Shown here one piece after another: positions 52,326-62,200 of a stretch of DNA of 64,000 bases. The DNA is from Hansschlegelia plantiphila. GTDB taxonomy: Bacteria; Pseudomonadota; Alphaproteobacteria; Rhizobiales; Methylopilaceae. The notes under the pieces were generated by a model, which worked only from the letters and a program-made list of their open reading frames with translations, had not been told where the DNA came from and did no database searches. Position 1 is the first letter of the stretch; the number at the start of each line of letters is the position of its first letter. The position numbers were made by a program, and so were the translations under genes. The stretch spans positions 1-64,000 of the forward strand of contig NZ_BSFI01000019.1 of the NCBI RefSeq assembly GCF_027922265.1, given 5' to 3'.

Positions 52326-53204
52326 TCATCTGAGGGAGAACGCCACCGGCGCCGTGATCGTCCGGTTGGCTTCGGCTGGCGGAGGCGGGACAGGGGAGGC
52401 GTTACGGACAAGCGCCAGCGTGGCTTGGTCGAGCTCCAGATGCCCCGACGAGCGGGCGAGCGTCGCCGAAAGCACGTTCCCGGACCCGTCGATGCGGAAG
52501 CGGACATACGCGACGCCGGTCTCGCCGCGCGCCTTGGCTTCCGACGGATAAACTTTCTTCCGTTCGAGATGGGCCATCAGTCGAGCCCGCCACGTCGCGG
52601 GACTCATGCCGGATGCGCCGTCCGCGCTGTCGGCCGCCGCGGTGCGGGACGATCGCTGAACCCGGGCGCTCGCCTGCTCCGCCGCCTTCGAGGCCTCCGA
52701 CGCCGTGCTTGGAGCAGGGCGCTCCGGCCGCTTCCTGGGCGGCCGCTTTTTAGGCTCCGCGATCTCCGCGGGCTTGGGCCTCGCCGGCGGGAGCGCCATC
52801 TCCGCGGCGGCGGTCGTGGGCGCGTCGAGCGTTTCCTCGACGGTCTCGGCTTCGGCGACGACGGCCGTTTCAGCAGGAGTGGCCTCTTCCGCCGCTTCGG
52901 TCTCCGTTTCGATGGGGCTCGGCTCGGGGTCGGCCTTCGACGCGACGGCGGCTTCCGCGGCTTCCGCGAAAACCTCGTCCGGCGCGGCCTGATCGGCGTC
53001 GACGGCGACAGCCTCGGGAAGGGGAGAAAGCTCGAGCATGATCGCGAGCGGAGGTCCGGCCAGGACCTCGCTCGCCGGAGTCCATAGCATCCACAGCACC
53101 GGACTGGCGTGCAGCGCGAGCGCTGCGAACGCGGCCGCGCCCCAGCGGGCCGCGGATCCTCCGTCCGATCCGCGGCCGATGACGGCCGGATCGACCAGCG
53201 TCAC
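52326..53204 (-). CDS. TonB family energy-transducing protein
   Basis: 292 residues. One N-terminal membrane anchor lies near residues 20-45, followed by a long Ala/Glu/Pro-rich periplasmic linker (about 60-190) with PARPKPAEIAEPKKRPPRKRP. The C-terminal TonB domain has LERKKVYPSEAKARGETGVAYVRFRIDG and LELDQATLALVRNASPVPPPP. It transfers proton-motive energy from ExbBD (not in the window) to outer-membrane receptors. The start lies 7 bases after the heme oxygenase stop, so it belongs to the second heme operon. Confidence 0.9.
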   Translation of the reverse strand: MTLVDPAVIGRGSDGGSAARWGAAAFAALALHASPVLWMLWTPASEVLAGPPLAIMLELSPLPEAVAVDADQAAPDEVFAEAAEAAVASKADPEPSPIETETEAAEEATPAETAVVAEAETVEETLDAPTTAAAEMALPPARPKPAEIAEPKKRPPRKRPERPAPSTASEASKAAEQASARVQRSSRTAAADSADGASGMSPATWRARLMAHLERKKVYPSEAKARGETGVAYVRFRIDGSGNVLSATLARSSGHLELDQATLALVRNASPVPPPPAEANRTITAPVAFSLR

Positions 53205-53211
53205 GTCGTGT

Positions 53212-53826
53212 TCAGCCGAAGGCGCGCGCGACCAGGCCGCTCACGTGGGCGAAGGCGGCGTCAGCCGCGCGCTCGGCGCGCCTGGTCTCTTCCAAACCGA
53301 GCGCGAGGTCGTCGAGGGCCGTCGCGAAGGTCTTCCAGCTCCGGCCTCGTCCTTCTGGCGCAGCCGCCAGATGCCGGGCGCCGAAGCTCTCGCAGAGGCC
53401 CAGCTTCGCCGCAGCCTTGAGGAGAAAGGCCGCCCCGAGATTCGAGCCCTCGGACACGTAGAGCCAGCCGATCGCCTCCGGCATATCGACCTGCGCTCCC
53501 GCTTCGAAGACGGGGGTCGTCTCGCTCAGAGCCTCGCCGATCGCCAGATCGTCGAGGTCCTGCTCGATGAGGCGAAGACGCGCGCGTTTCGGAAGGCCGG
53601 GCAGCGCCCGCCCGAGCGCTTCATCGCGATAGAGCGCGTCGATGTCGCGGTGGAAGGCGTGCTGCACGCGTAGAAAAAGACCGTAACGTTCTCGGCTCTC
53701 GAATGGGCGTCCCGCCATGATGGCTAGGTCCACCCGGTTGTGGGCGGCGGCGGTCGCCGCTTTCAGCCGGTTGCAGAGGCCGTCGACATGGCTGACGAGA
53801 TCGAGCGTTTCCATTGGACTTTCCAT
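53212..53826 (-). CDS. Heme oxygenase, PigA/HemO-like (copy 2)
   Basis: 204 residues, clearly paralogous to 42482-43090: shared blocks are VDLAIMAGRPFESRERYG, FHRDIDALY, GWLYVSEGSNLGAAFLLKAAAKLGL and FGARHLAAAPEGRGRSW. The likely proximal His is in ATAAAHNRVD. ATG 53826 lies 32 bases after the receptor stop; an in-frame ATG at 53814, preceded by GGAAAG, is possible. It lies between its receptor and a TonB gene. Confidence 0.88.
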   Translation of the reverse strand: MESPMETLDLVSHVDGLCNRLKAATAAAHNRVDLAIMAGRPFESRERYGLFLRVQHAFHRDIDALYRDEALGRALPGLPKRARLRLIEQDLDDLAIGEALSETTPVFEAGAQVDMPEAIGWLYVSEGSNLGAAFLLKAAAKLGLCESFGARHLAAAPEGRGRSWKTFATALDDLALGLEETRRAERAADAAFAHVSGLVARAFG

Positions 53827-53857
53827 GCTGCGAGGTCGGCGCGCCGCGGGCCTCTTC

Positions 53858-56521
53858 TCAGAACTTCGCGGTGAGGGAGGCGGTGAAGGTGCGGCCGGGC
53901 GCAGGCTGCATGACCAGCGACAGCGGGTCGACGTAATACCGGTCGGTAAGATTCTCGACCCCGGCGTTCGCAGTCAGATATTCGTTGATCTTGTACTCGG
54001 CGAAGACGTCCACGAGCGTATAGGGCTTCCAGTTCACCAGGGAAATGAACTGGCCGGCGCCCTGAGCTGTGGCGTCGCCGTGGCCAATCGCCCGCTTGCC
54101 GACATGCTGGATGCGGCCGCCGACGGTGAGCTTCTCCCAAAGCTTCTGAGAGGCGGTCAGGCTCAGCGAATATTTCGGCGGCACATGGTTGGTGCCGTAG
54201 TCTGCATAGAGCGACTTATGCTCGCAGGCGCCTGCTGTGCGGCAGAAGGTGACGTCGAGATAGTAGTTAGCGGTCAGCTTCGCCTTGAACCCGCCATTCT
54301 CATAGACGCCGGAGAATTCGAGACCTTCGAACTTCGCCCGATCGATATTAAAGATCTGCATGCTCGAGATCGCGTCGACCGTATGCCACTGCCGGGCGAT
54401 GTAGTCCTTCACATCCCAGTTGAAGTAACTGAACTTCATCATCCCCTTGTCGCCCTCGGCGAGCAGGTTCTCCTTTCGGAAGTTCGCTCCGATCTCCCAG
54501 TTGCGCGAGCGCTCCGGCTTGACGTTGGAATTGACGTTCATGGAGAAGCCGGTCGCGGCCTCGATGATGCTCGGCGCCCGCAGCGCGCTTGAATAGGTCG
54601 TATAGAGCTGGACTCCGTCGAGAGGTTCGACGGTCACCCCGACCGACGGGCTGAAACCGCCGTCGTCGCGCTTCAGGCCGTAGTCGTAATCGCGCACGAG
54701 ATAAGGATCGTTGCGGTCCTTGGCCCAGAAATGAGAATAGCGGAGACCTCCGTTCAGGGTGAGCCAGTCAAGCGGCTTCCAGGACGACTTCACATAGGCG
54801 GCACCCTCGTGGCGCGCGGCGTCCCGGTAGTCGAGCCATGTCTCGGCATCCCGCGTGCCCTTGCTCGGCCGGGTGTCTTCGCCGCGATAGGCGACTCCGT
54901 ATGTGAAGTCGAACTTGCCGGAGGCGAGGTCGAACTTCGAGGTGTTGGAGACCTCGCCGCCCCACATGTCCGTGTCGGCGCCGGGACGGAAGTCGCCGCG
55001 TTGCGGCGCCATCCAGCCTGTCAGTTTCGGATTGCGAACTTCGAGATGACTCCAATAGGTGTTGGCCGTCAGGTCGATCAGCGGGTTGCCGGCGGGGTTC
55101 CAGCGATAGCGGACGGCGCCGGTGTCGAGGTCGGTCCCGGTCGTCTGCGCCAGTTGGCTGGCCTGGGTGCGATCGGTGGTGAGGCGCGAGGCGAGGACGG
55201 CTGCGCCGGTCTCGGCGCGGAAGCCAGTGTAGCCCACCTGCAGGCTCTGGTCGTCGTCGAAGAGGACCTTGCCCTTCAACAGCCAGGACTTCGTCTCGAG
55301 CTGGATGTTGAGCACCTCTTCGCCGCCGCGATAATTGGTGAGACCGCCGTTCTCCAGATATTCAGGCCAAGTCTGGCACCAGTTGTAGGCGTTGCAGATG
55401 GTGCGCTCGCCGACGTTCTTCGGGTCGGCGGTCGGCCCATGCTTGCCCGCGAAGTAATTGCCCTGCTTGCGATAGGCGAATGCGCCGATCAGCTCGTAAT
55501 TGTCCTGCTTGACCGCCGCCGCCGCGCTGCCCGAGCCGCTCGTCGGCTCAAGGAAACCCGGTCTGTCCATGCCCGTAGCCGAAGGCGTCGCCACGGCCCC
55601 CAATCCCGGCAGCGCCGGCCAGTTGTAACCGCTGAGCGCTCCGGCCTTCGGCTTCGTCGTGTTCGTCCCGAAGCCGCCTTTGACGCGGACGCCGTAGTCC
55701 TTGCCGTCCTCGACGATGTCGGAGGCGTCCAGCGTGCGCATCGCGACGGTTCCCGCGATGCCGAAGGAGGAGACGTCGGAGCCCTTCGTTATGTCGATCC
55801 CGCCCAGCAGGTCGGGATCCATGTAGGTGCGGTTGGAGACGCCCTGATAGCCCTGGTAGACCGTCATCGCGTTTTCGGCGCCGTCGACCGTCGTCGCGAC
55901 CCGCCCCATGCCCTGCATGCCGCGGATATTGACGTCGATGGACCCCGCTCCGTTGCGCGCCTCGCCGGACATCACGCCGGGCGTGCCGCGGAAGATGTCG
56001 GCCGGGCTGGAGCCTCGGAAGCGCTCGATGTTCTCCGGAGAGATGTTGGCGGTCGGCGCGGGTGTGTAATAGGGAGCATCCGCCGGGGAGACGCCGCCGG
56101 CGCCCATCACCCGGATCGGATCGAGCATCAAGGAGCCGTCATCCGCCGGGGCCGCGGTTGCGACATCGGCCTGCGCTGGGCTCGTGATGACGGCGGCGCG
56201 CTTCGATGTCAGTCGATAGGAAAGCCCGGTTCCGCTCAGAAGTTTTTGCAGCGCCTCGGATGGACTGGCCGATCCCGTCAGGCCGCTGGTGGAACGCCCT
56301 GTCGCGACGTCCGGCCGGTAGGCGAGCTGGAAGCCCGCCTGACGGCCGAATGCGTTGAGCGCCGCATCGAGGGGCCCCGCCGGAATCGAGAAGGAGCGGG
56401 CGACTTCCTCTTCGGCTTGGGCCGCGGTCCCCGAAAAAGACGCGCTTGCGAGAAGCGCCGCGACGAGACGAAACCTGCGCGAGCGCTGGAAACGCTGAAC
56501 CCCCGAAACCACTGCCGTCAT
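53858..56521 (-). CDS. TonB-dependent heme receptor with STN domain (copy 2)
   Basis: 887-residue outer-membrane transducer. The signal peptide ends near AAQAEEE, and the STN domain has FSIPAGPLDAALNAFGRQAGFQL and GSASPSEALQKLL. TonB-box-like MLDPIRVMG comes next, then plug VNIRGMQGMGRV and a barrel with the FRAP-like ALRAPSIIEA and a terminal Phe (ASLTAKF). ATG 56521 is preferred to an upstream GTG at 56560. Its organisation is the same as copy 1, but identity is modest and loops differ, so the two may prefer different heme sources. Confidence 0.88.
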   Translation of the reverse strand: MTAVVSGVQRFQRSRRFRLVAALLASASFSGTAAQAEEEVARSFSIPAGPLDAALNAFGRQAGFQLAYRPDVATGRSTSGLTGSASPSEALQKLLSGTGLSYRLTSKRAAVITSPAQADVATAAPADDGSLMLDPIRVMGAGGVSPADAPYYTPAPTANISPENIERFRGSSPADIFRGTPGVMSGEARNGAGSIDVNIRGMQGMGRVATTVDGAENAMTVYQGYQGVSNRTYMDPDLLGGIDITKGSDVSSFGIAGTVAMRTLDASDIVEDGKDYGVRVKGGFGTNTTKPKAGALSGYNWPALPGLGAVATPSATGMDRPGFLEPTSGSGSAAAAVKQDNYELIGAFAYRKQGNYFAGKHGPTADPKNVGERTICNAYNWCQTWPEYLENGGLTNYRGGEEVLNIQLETKSWLLKGKVLFDDDQSLQVGYTGFRAETGAAVLASRLTTDRTQASQLAQTTGTDLDTGAVRYRWNPAGNPLIDLTANTYWSHLEVRNPKLTGWMAPQRGDFRPGADTDMWGGEVSNTSKFDLASGKFDFTYGVAYRGEDTRPSKGTRDAETWLDYRDAARHEGAAYVKSSWKPLDWLTLNGGLRYSHFWAKDRNDPYLVRDYDYGLKRDDGGFSPSVGVTVEPLDGVQLYTTYSSALRAPSIIEAATGFSMNVNSNVKPERSRNWEIGANFRKENLLAEGDKGMMKFSYFNWDVKDYIARQWHTVDAISSMQIFNIDRAKFEGLEFSGVYENGGFKAKLTANYYLDVTFCRTAGACEHKSLYADYGTNHVPPKYSLSLTASQKLWEKLTVGGRIQHVGKRAIGHGDATAQGAGQFISLVNWKPYTLVDVFAEYKINEYLTANAGVENLTDRYYVDPLSLVMQPAPGRTFTASLTAKF

Positions 56522-56617
56522 CCCTGAATACAGACGCGAGCGTCGCCCCCCGTGGCGCACTCTCCTGTTCAGGAACGATCGAGCGTTCCGCGTTTCCTGC
56601 GAATGCCGCAGATTTCG

Positions 56618-57550
56618 TCAGAAGCGGGTCAGGACGATCAGCCAGGGCGTCAGCGCGCGAGCCGAGCCCCCAAGCGGCGCGACGGCCGCTTCAAGGGCGG
56701 CGAGCGGAGCGCTGGGATCGAACACGCCGCTGATGCGCTCGTTCCCGAGGCTTGCGTCTGCGACCGTCACGTGCGCCGGGCTCCACCGCCCGATGCGCTC
56801 GGCCACCGCCGCGAGCGGCTCCCGATCCGCGATGATGAACCCTTTGCGCCAGGACGCGATCTGATCCCTCGCCGAGCGGCCCCGCTCGATGACGGCGCCG
56901 TCCGCAAGCGCGCACCAGTCTCCGGCCTGAAGTTGCGCCGACGCGCCGGAGGAAATCTCTGCGCCTCCGCTTTCGACCGCGACGGTGACGCGGCCGGCCT
57001 CCTCGCGGAACTCGAATGCGCCCGCTTCGGTCGAGACGAGGCCGATCCCGGCGCGCGCGACGAACGGCGCGATCGACTTGACGGCCTCGAAGAACGCCAT
57101 GCCCTTCAGCAACTCGACTTCGCGCCGCCCCTGCGAGAAATGAAACTTCAGCGCGGTGTCCGGGCCGAGCTCCGCCGCCGTTCCGTCCGGGAGGACCATG
57201 CTGCGCCGCTCGGCGACGTCCGTGACGACGTCCGCGCGTGCGCGAAGCACAGCGCCGGGCAGCGCCACCGCACCGACGACGCCGGCGGCGAGCGCCGCTC
57301 CGCCGCCCGCCAGCACGCGTCGGCGCGACGGGCGAGCCGGGGCGACGGTCGCCCGGGAGGCGAGCGCCACTCCGCTCAGTTCATGGAGCTTGAGCGCCGC
57401 TCCCCAGATGCGGCGATGGTCTGCGCTCCGCGCGAGCCATCGCTCGGCCGTCCGGCGCGCGACAGGGTTGTCGGGATCGGTCTGCAGACGAATGAGGAGA
57501 TCGACCGCCTCGCTCCACAGCGCGTCGTCCTGCTTCAACGGCTTCGCCAT
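56618..57550 (-). CDS. FecR family anti-sigma factor / signal transducer (copy 2)
   Basis: 310 residues. The N-terminal anti-sigma part has AVDLLIRLQTDPDNPVARRTAERWLARS, a membrane or Tat-like segment RRRVLAGGGAALAAGVVGAVALPG sits near 78-100, and the periplasmic FecR domain includes LPDGTAAELGPDTALKFHF. The twin Arg before the membrane segment is also present in some FecR proteins that use Tat. It is coupled with its sigma factor gene upstream and receptor gene downstream. Confidence 0.87.
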   Translation of the reverse strand: MAKPLKQDDALWSEAVDLLIRLQTDPDNPVARRTAERWLARSADHRRIWGAALKLHELSGVALASRATVAPARPSRRRVLAGGGAALAAGVVGAVALPGAVLRARADVVTDVAERRSMVLPDGTAAELGPDTALKFHFSQGRREVELLKGMAFFEAVKSIAPFVARAGIGLVSTEAGAFEFREEAGRVTVAVESGGAEISSGASAQLQAGDWCALADGAVIERGRSARDQIASWRKGFIIADREPLAAVAERIGRWSPAHVTVADASLGNERISGVFDPSAPLAALEAAVAPLGGSARALTPWLIVLTRF

Positions 57551-57675
57551 CCGGCTCCGGTTTGGCCACGCGTTCGCCGGCCGAAGGATGCGTCGGACGT
57601 CGTGGTCTATTCATCATAGAACGGTTCGCATGAGGAAACTTCCTGCGGCGCCTAAAAATGGCTGGCCGAGAGGGG

Positions 57676-58209
57676 TCAGTCCTCGCGAAACACGCGCGTC
57701 CGCAGATGATCGTAGGCGTCCTTGACGAGGGCGCCGGCGCGGGAGGTTGAAAGGCCGAGCTCGCGGCCGATTTCCGCCAGCGTCATGCCGTTTAGTCGGT
57801 TGAGCTCGAAGGCGCGGCGGGTGCGTGGTGGGAGTTCGTCGAGCGCGGCCAGCGTCCGCGCCAGCATCTGACGGTCTGACACCTGGCGCTCGGGGCTCGG
57901 GGCGTCCGCCGCGACGTCGCCCACGATGTCCGAATCCGCGCCGCGAATGAATGGAGCCACCCGCTCGCGCCGCACGGCGTCGATGGCAAGGTTGCGAGCG
58001 ACAACGGAAAGATAGCCGTCCGGTCGATCCTCGCGATCCTCGTCACCCCGTTGCGCCGTCGCGAGGCGCAAAAAGGCGTCCTGCGTCACGTCGGCGGCTG
58101 TGTCGAACGACATGCCGCGCCGGACAAGGCCGAGGGTCAAAGCCTTCGCACGCCGGCGAAACAGCTCGTCGAGGTTCCACCGCCGCGTCACAGTACAGCA
58201 TCTCCGCAT
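57676..58209 (-). CDS. ECF sigma factor, FecI-like (copy 2)
   Basis: 177 residues. Region 2 is SFDTAADVTQDAFLRLAT plus GYLSVVARNLAIDAVRRERV, and region 4 is LPPRTRRAFELNRLNGMTLAEIGRELGLSTSRAGALV. It heads the second heme operon: sigma, FecR, receptor, heme oxygenase, TonB. A TGA-N9-TCA box lies 34-48 bases upstream. Confidence 0.88.
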   Translation of the reverse strand: MRRCCTVTRRWNLDELFRRRAKALTLGLVRRGMSFDTAADVTQDAFLRLATAQRGDEDREDRPDGYLSVVARNLAIDAVRRERVAPFIRGADSDIVGDVAADAPSPERQVSDRQMLARTLAALDELPPRTRRAFELNRLNGMTLAEIGRELGLSTSRAGALVKDAYDHLRTRVFRED

Positions 58210-58242
58210 CAGAGTGCGAGCCGTAGCACTGAACGGAAAGAA

Positions 58243-58257
58243 TGATAAGCAACATCA
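58243..58257. promoter_or_regulatory. RirA (IRO)-like iron box
   Basis: TGATAAGCAACATCA fits the rhizobial iron-responsive operator pattern TGA-N9-TCA. It is 34 bases before the second FecI-like gene in an AT-rich stretch. The pattern is short, so chance matches in 64 kb are expected; the location is the main support. Confidence 0.4.
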
Positions 58258-58329
58258 GTATATTAGATGCGTTATAATGTGACCGGCCTCGGCATGACGC
58301 CTGATGCCGCCGAGGAGACGTCGCGAAGC

Positions 58330-58489
58330 TTAAGCCCCGACTGTCGGACGCGCTGATTGTGGGAGGAGGAACGGACTGTCCGGCGCCCAACTGACGCGGG
58401 CCTCAATGCTATAGACGAGCTTGATCCCGTCGTCCGTCAGCACGTCCGCCGGGCAACCGCGGGCGACGATCGCTCCGTCCTCATCATGT
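58330..58489 (-). pseudogene. C-terminal remnant of a siderophore ABC ATPase
   Basis: A minus-strand frame ending at TAA 58330-58332 reads DGAIVARGCPADVLTDDGIKL, then VYSIEARV and DSPFLLPQSARP. This is the standard tail of FecE/FepC-type ATPases (DGRIVAxGxPxEVLT...VYxxxxxV). Walker A, signature and Walker B are all missing. It overlaps in another frame with the 3' end of the truncated TonB receptor, so the two gene fragments are joined by a deletion near 58485. Confidence 0.6.
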
Positions 58490-58787
58490 TCACGCGGCCG
58501 GAGCCTTCAAAGCCGCGGATGTTGACCGCGACGCCGGGCTGTTGACCGCTCTGGCGGGTGAAGACGCCGGGGACGGAGCGAAGGACGTCGTCGATCTTGT
58601 TGGAGCCGTGCCGCTGCACGTCTTGTTCGCCGATCGTTGTGGTGTTCTGCGCCGTCGGGGCCTTGGTCGCGTTGACGTTGATCTGGTCGAGCTCCGTCGT
58701 TCCGGAGTGCGCGTCCTGGGCGGAAGCCGCGCCTGTCGCGGATAGAAGCGCGCCGACAGCCGAGCCCGCCATAACGTTGATGCGCAT
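58437..58787 (-). pseudogene. Truncated TonB-dependent siderophore receptor (signal peptide and part of plug)
   Basis: 116 codons. A signal peptide MRINVMAGSAVGALLSATGA is followed by a TonB-box-like TELDQINVNATK and plug motifs DVLRSVPGVFTRQSGQQPG and VNIRGFEGSGRVNMM. Intact receptors continue IDG and then a barrel of some 500 residues. Here the homology stops at RVNMM, then the frame runs through RTERSSP to a stop. The sequence beyond belongs to an ABC ATPase in another frame. It is non-functional as a receptor. A frame extension to 58889 is spurious. Confidence 0.75.
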
Positions 58788-59219
58788 GTCTGGAACTCCC
58801 GCAATACATCGGATCTGCGCGTCAGTCGCCGCAGGATCCAAGAACTCTTCGAACAGGGGATGCGCGACAGATTTACCTCGATGCAACAAGGAAGTATAAT
58901 AATTTTATCAGATAAATTCAAATATAGTTATTATTGGAACAGAGAAAATGTAATTTATTTTTGTTATAATGAATGAACATATGATGGTTGGTTGCGGGAT
59001 GTGGCCTGATGCAACTATCGCTTCATCGACGTTATTTGGCGGCGAAGTCTGTCGGCGTCGCTTCGCATTGTGTTTGCGATTGCCGGCAATGCGGCGCGCG
59101 TCCTCAGACGGGATGATCCCAGGGTCTGATATCGGATATTGCATTGTTCTAATTATTACCTTCAGGCCCGCCATTGAAAGGCAAGCCCAAGGGTAGTAAT
59201 GCGCCACGAGGCGGCCATG
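58788..59219. other. AT-rich intergenic region
   Basis: 432 bases without a supportable gene, far more AT-rich than its surroundings between 58880 and 59010. It holds a perfect palindrome TTTATC-A-GATAAA (58904-58916), probably part of the iron-regulated promoter of the deleted receptor, and the ribosome site of the next gene at its end. Confidence 0.6.
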
Positions 59220-62200
59220 ATGAATTTCAAATCGTTCGAAAGAGCGCGGAGCCGTCAAGAAGATCTTCGAACGTCGCGCGAGCCGTCAGCACTTGTCCGC
59301 ATCCCGACCCATTGGCCTCTACGAACCCGGCGATGAGCGCAGCAGCTGCGGCGTGGGCTTTATCACGCGCAAGGACGGGACCCAGTCGCATGACGTGCTG
59401 CGCAAGGCGCACGAGGCGCTGTGCGCCGTGCCTCATCGCGGCGGCATGTCGGCGGAGGGCGTGGGCGACGGCGCTGGCGTGTCGATCGACCTGTCGCTTC
59501 GGTTCTTCGCGCGGCTGACAGGCCGGGACGACCTCCAGCCCGGGCGCTTCGGCGTCGCCAACGCCTTCCTGCCATTCGAGCCGGCGCAGCACGAGCGGGC
59601 GGAGCGGATCGTCGCCGCAGCGCTCGCCGACGAGAGGATGGCGATCCTTCTCATGCGCGAGGTTCCGGTCGATCCCGGCGTGCTGCGACCGGCGGCGGCG
59701 CGCTGCCAGCTTCCCATCCGCCAGTGGGTGTTCGCGGCGCCGGAGGGCACGGCCGATCCCGCCGCCTTCGACCGCGCGATCCACCGCGCGCTGCTGGTCA
59801 TCGAGGCGGACGCCTACGGCGACCCTGCGCTCGCTGGCTTCTATCCGCTGTCCTTCTCGGCGCGGACGCAGGTGCTGAAGGGACGGCTGAACTCCAATGA
59901 GGTTCTGCCCTATTTTCTGGACCTGACGGATCCGGATCACGCCGTCCATACCCTGTATTTTCACACCCGCTTCTCCACCAACACGGATCCGCGCGCCTCG
60001 ATGGCGCAGCCGTTCCGGTTGATGGCCCACAACGGAGAACTCAACACCGACAAGAAGAACCGGCTGTCGGACGCCGCGATCGCCCGCGCCCGCAACGGCC
60101 GCATCGTGTCGCCGGAAGGCCAGTCGGATTCATGTCGACTCGACCAGACGCTGCAGAGCCGCGTGATGGAGGATGGGCTCGACCTCGTGACGGCCGTCGT
60201 CTCCATGATGCCGCCGGCCTGGGAGAACGACGGGACGCTATCGCCCGAGGTCCGGGCGATGCTCGAATACTTCTCCCTCTACGAGGAGAAGAATGACGGT
60301 CCGGCCGCCCTGATCTTCGGCGATGGCGAGATCGTGGGCGCCCGGCTCGACCGGCTCGGCCTGCGCCCGCTTCGCTCGGTCGAGACGGCGGAATATCTCT
60401 GCGTCATGTCGGAGGCCGGCCAGATCGGCTTCCCGGCCGATACGGTCATCCGCCGCGGCCGCATCGAGGCCGGGGGCATGCTGTACTGGGACCACCGTGA
60501 AAAGCGCGCCTATGCGACGCTCGAGGCGCTTGAGGCGCTCGCCGCCCGGCGGGACTACCGAACGCTGCTCGCTGACGCTCGCGTCACACTGGATTCCCTG
60601 CCGGACATCCCGGCCGAGAGCCAGGGATCGCCGCTGCGCTATCGCGGCGACCTGGAGCGGCATCAGCGCTACGTCGCTTATTCGCACAATCAGGAAAGCT
60701 TCAAGTTTCTGATGGACCCGATGCTGCAGACCGGGTCGGAGAAGGTCTCGGCCATGGGCTACGGCCTCGCGATCAACGCCCTGTCGGATCAGGAAGGCGG
60801 CGTCGCGAAGTACTTTTCCCAGCGCTTCGCTCAAGTGACCAATCCGCCGCTCGACAGCCTGCGGGAAGCGGACGGCATGACGCTGCGCGTCGCCCTCGGC
60901 GCGAAGCCCAACATCGGCGCGCCCTCTGCGCCGCAGATCGTCATCCGATCGCCGATCCTCACGCATCTTGAAATGCTGAAGCTCCGCGAGCAGACCGCGA
61001 CGCCGGTCGAGCGGTTCGAGATCCTCTACCCACCCGCTCTGGACGACGGCGCGGCGAACGCGCGCGCCATCGAGGCGGCGATCGGAGACGTCTGCGACGC
61101 GGTCGAGGCCTTCGCCCGCGAGCGTGGCGGCGTCGCCGTCCTGACCGACCGCCACGTCGCGCGCGAACGCGCGGCGCTGCCGCTCATCATCGTGATATCC
61201 GCGGTCAACCAGCGGCTGATCGCCGAGGGTCTGCGGCTGCGCGTCTCGCTGATCGCCGAGAGCGGGCAGATCGCCTCGTCCCACCACGTCGCGACCGCGC
61301 TCGGCTTCGGCGCGTCGGCGGTCTATCCGCTCGGCGTGCAGTTCCGGGCGGAGGAGAAGTACGGCGCGGACGCCGACAAGGCTTTCAAGCGCTTCGCCAA
61401 GGCGGCGGAGAAGGCCCTGACGAAGACCATGGGCAAGGTCGGGCTCTGCACCGCAGAGAGCTATATCGGCGGCGAGTTCTTCGAGCCGAACTTCCTCGAC
61501 ACCAACGACCCGGCGCTGAAGCGCTGGTTCCCGAACGTTCGTACGCCGGTCGGCGGCGTCACCTTCGCGGTGATCGCGCAGGCCGCCGCCGACTGGCATG
61601 CGAAGGCGCTCGAAATCCGGGGCGAGGCGGACATACCGCTGCTTGGCCTGTTCAAGGAGCGCGCGGAAGGGGCCGGCCATTCCTTCGGCACGGCTGCGGT
61701 CCGCGGCTTCGTCGACATGACGGAGGAGCCGATCGCCTTCCAGGCCGACGACGGGCAGGAAGATCCCGAGTCGCTGCGGCTTCTGCCGATCACGCGCCTC
61801 CTCGACGCTTTCGGCCTGGACGACGAGGCCTACCGGCGCACCAGCTTCGAGCGGCGGACGCCGCCTGAGATTGACGCCTTCCGGATCACGCCGGGCTACC
61901 GCGCCTTCAGCCGCATGATGGCGGAGGAGCGCATGCGGCGGCCCGCCGCTCTCCGCGACGTGCTGGCGCTGCCGGCCGACGTGACCTTCCTGACGCGCGC
62001 CTCCGATTTCAGGCGCGAGATGGGCCGGTTCGCCCGCCACGGCAATGTCAGCTTCCTGGTGCGCGGCCTGACATCCGAGCGGGTCGGCGCGGACGAGTTC
62101 CGGCTCGATGTGACGGGCCCGCTCGGAGGCGATCCGGGCCGCCTCACAGCGCTCGGCCAGTCGCTGCTGCTTCGCTTCAAGCAGGACATTCTCGGCCATT

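Noticed and set aside
54731..56527. 598-codon open frame opposite the second TonB receptor
   Set aside because: The receptor on the other strand has STN, plug and barrel motifs; this frame is its mirror.
60238..62199. 653-codon open frame on the minus strand
   Set aside because: It is antisense to the GltB-like gene, rich in Arg/Ala/Asp with no domain pattern; an artefact of high GC codon bias.
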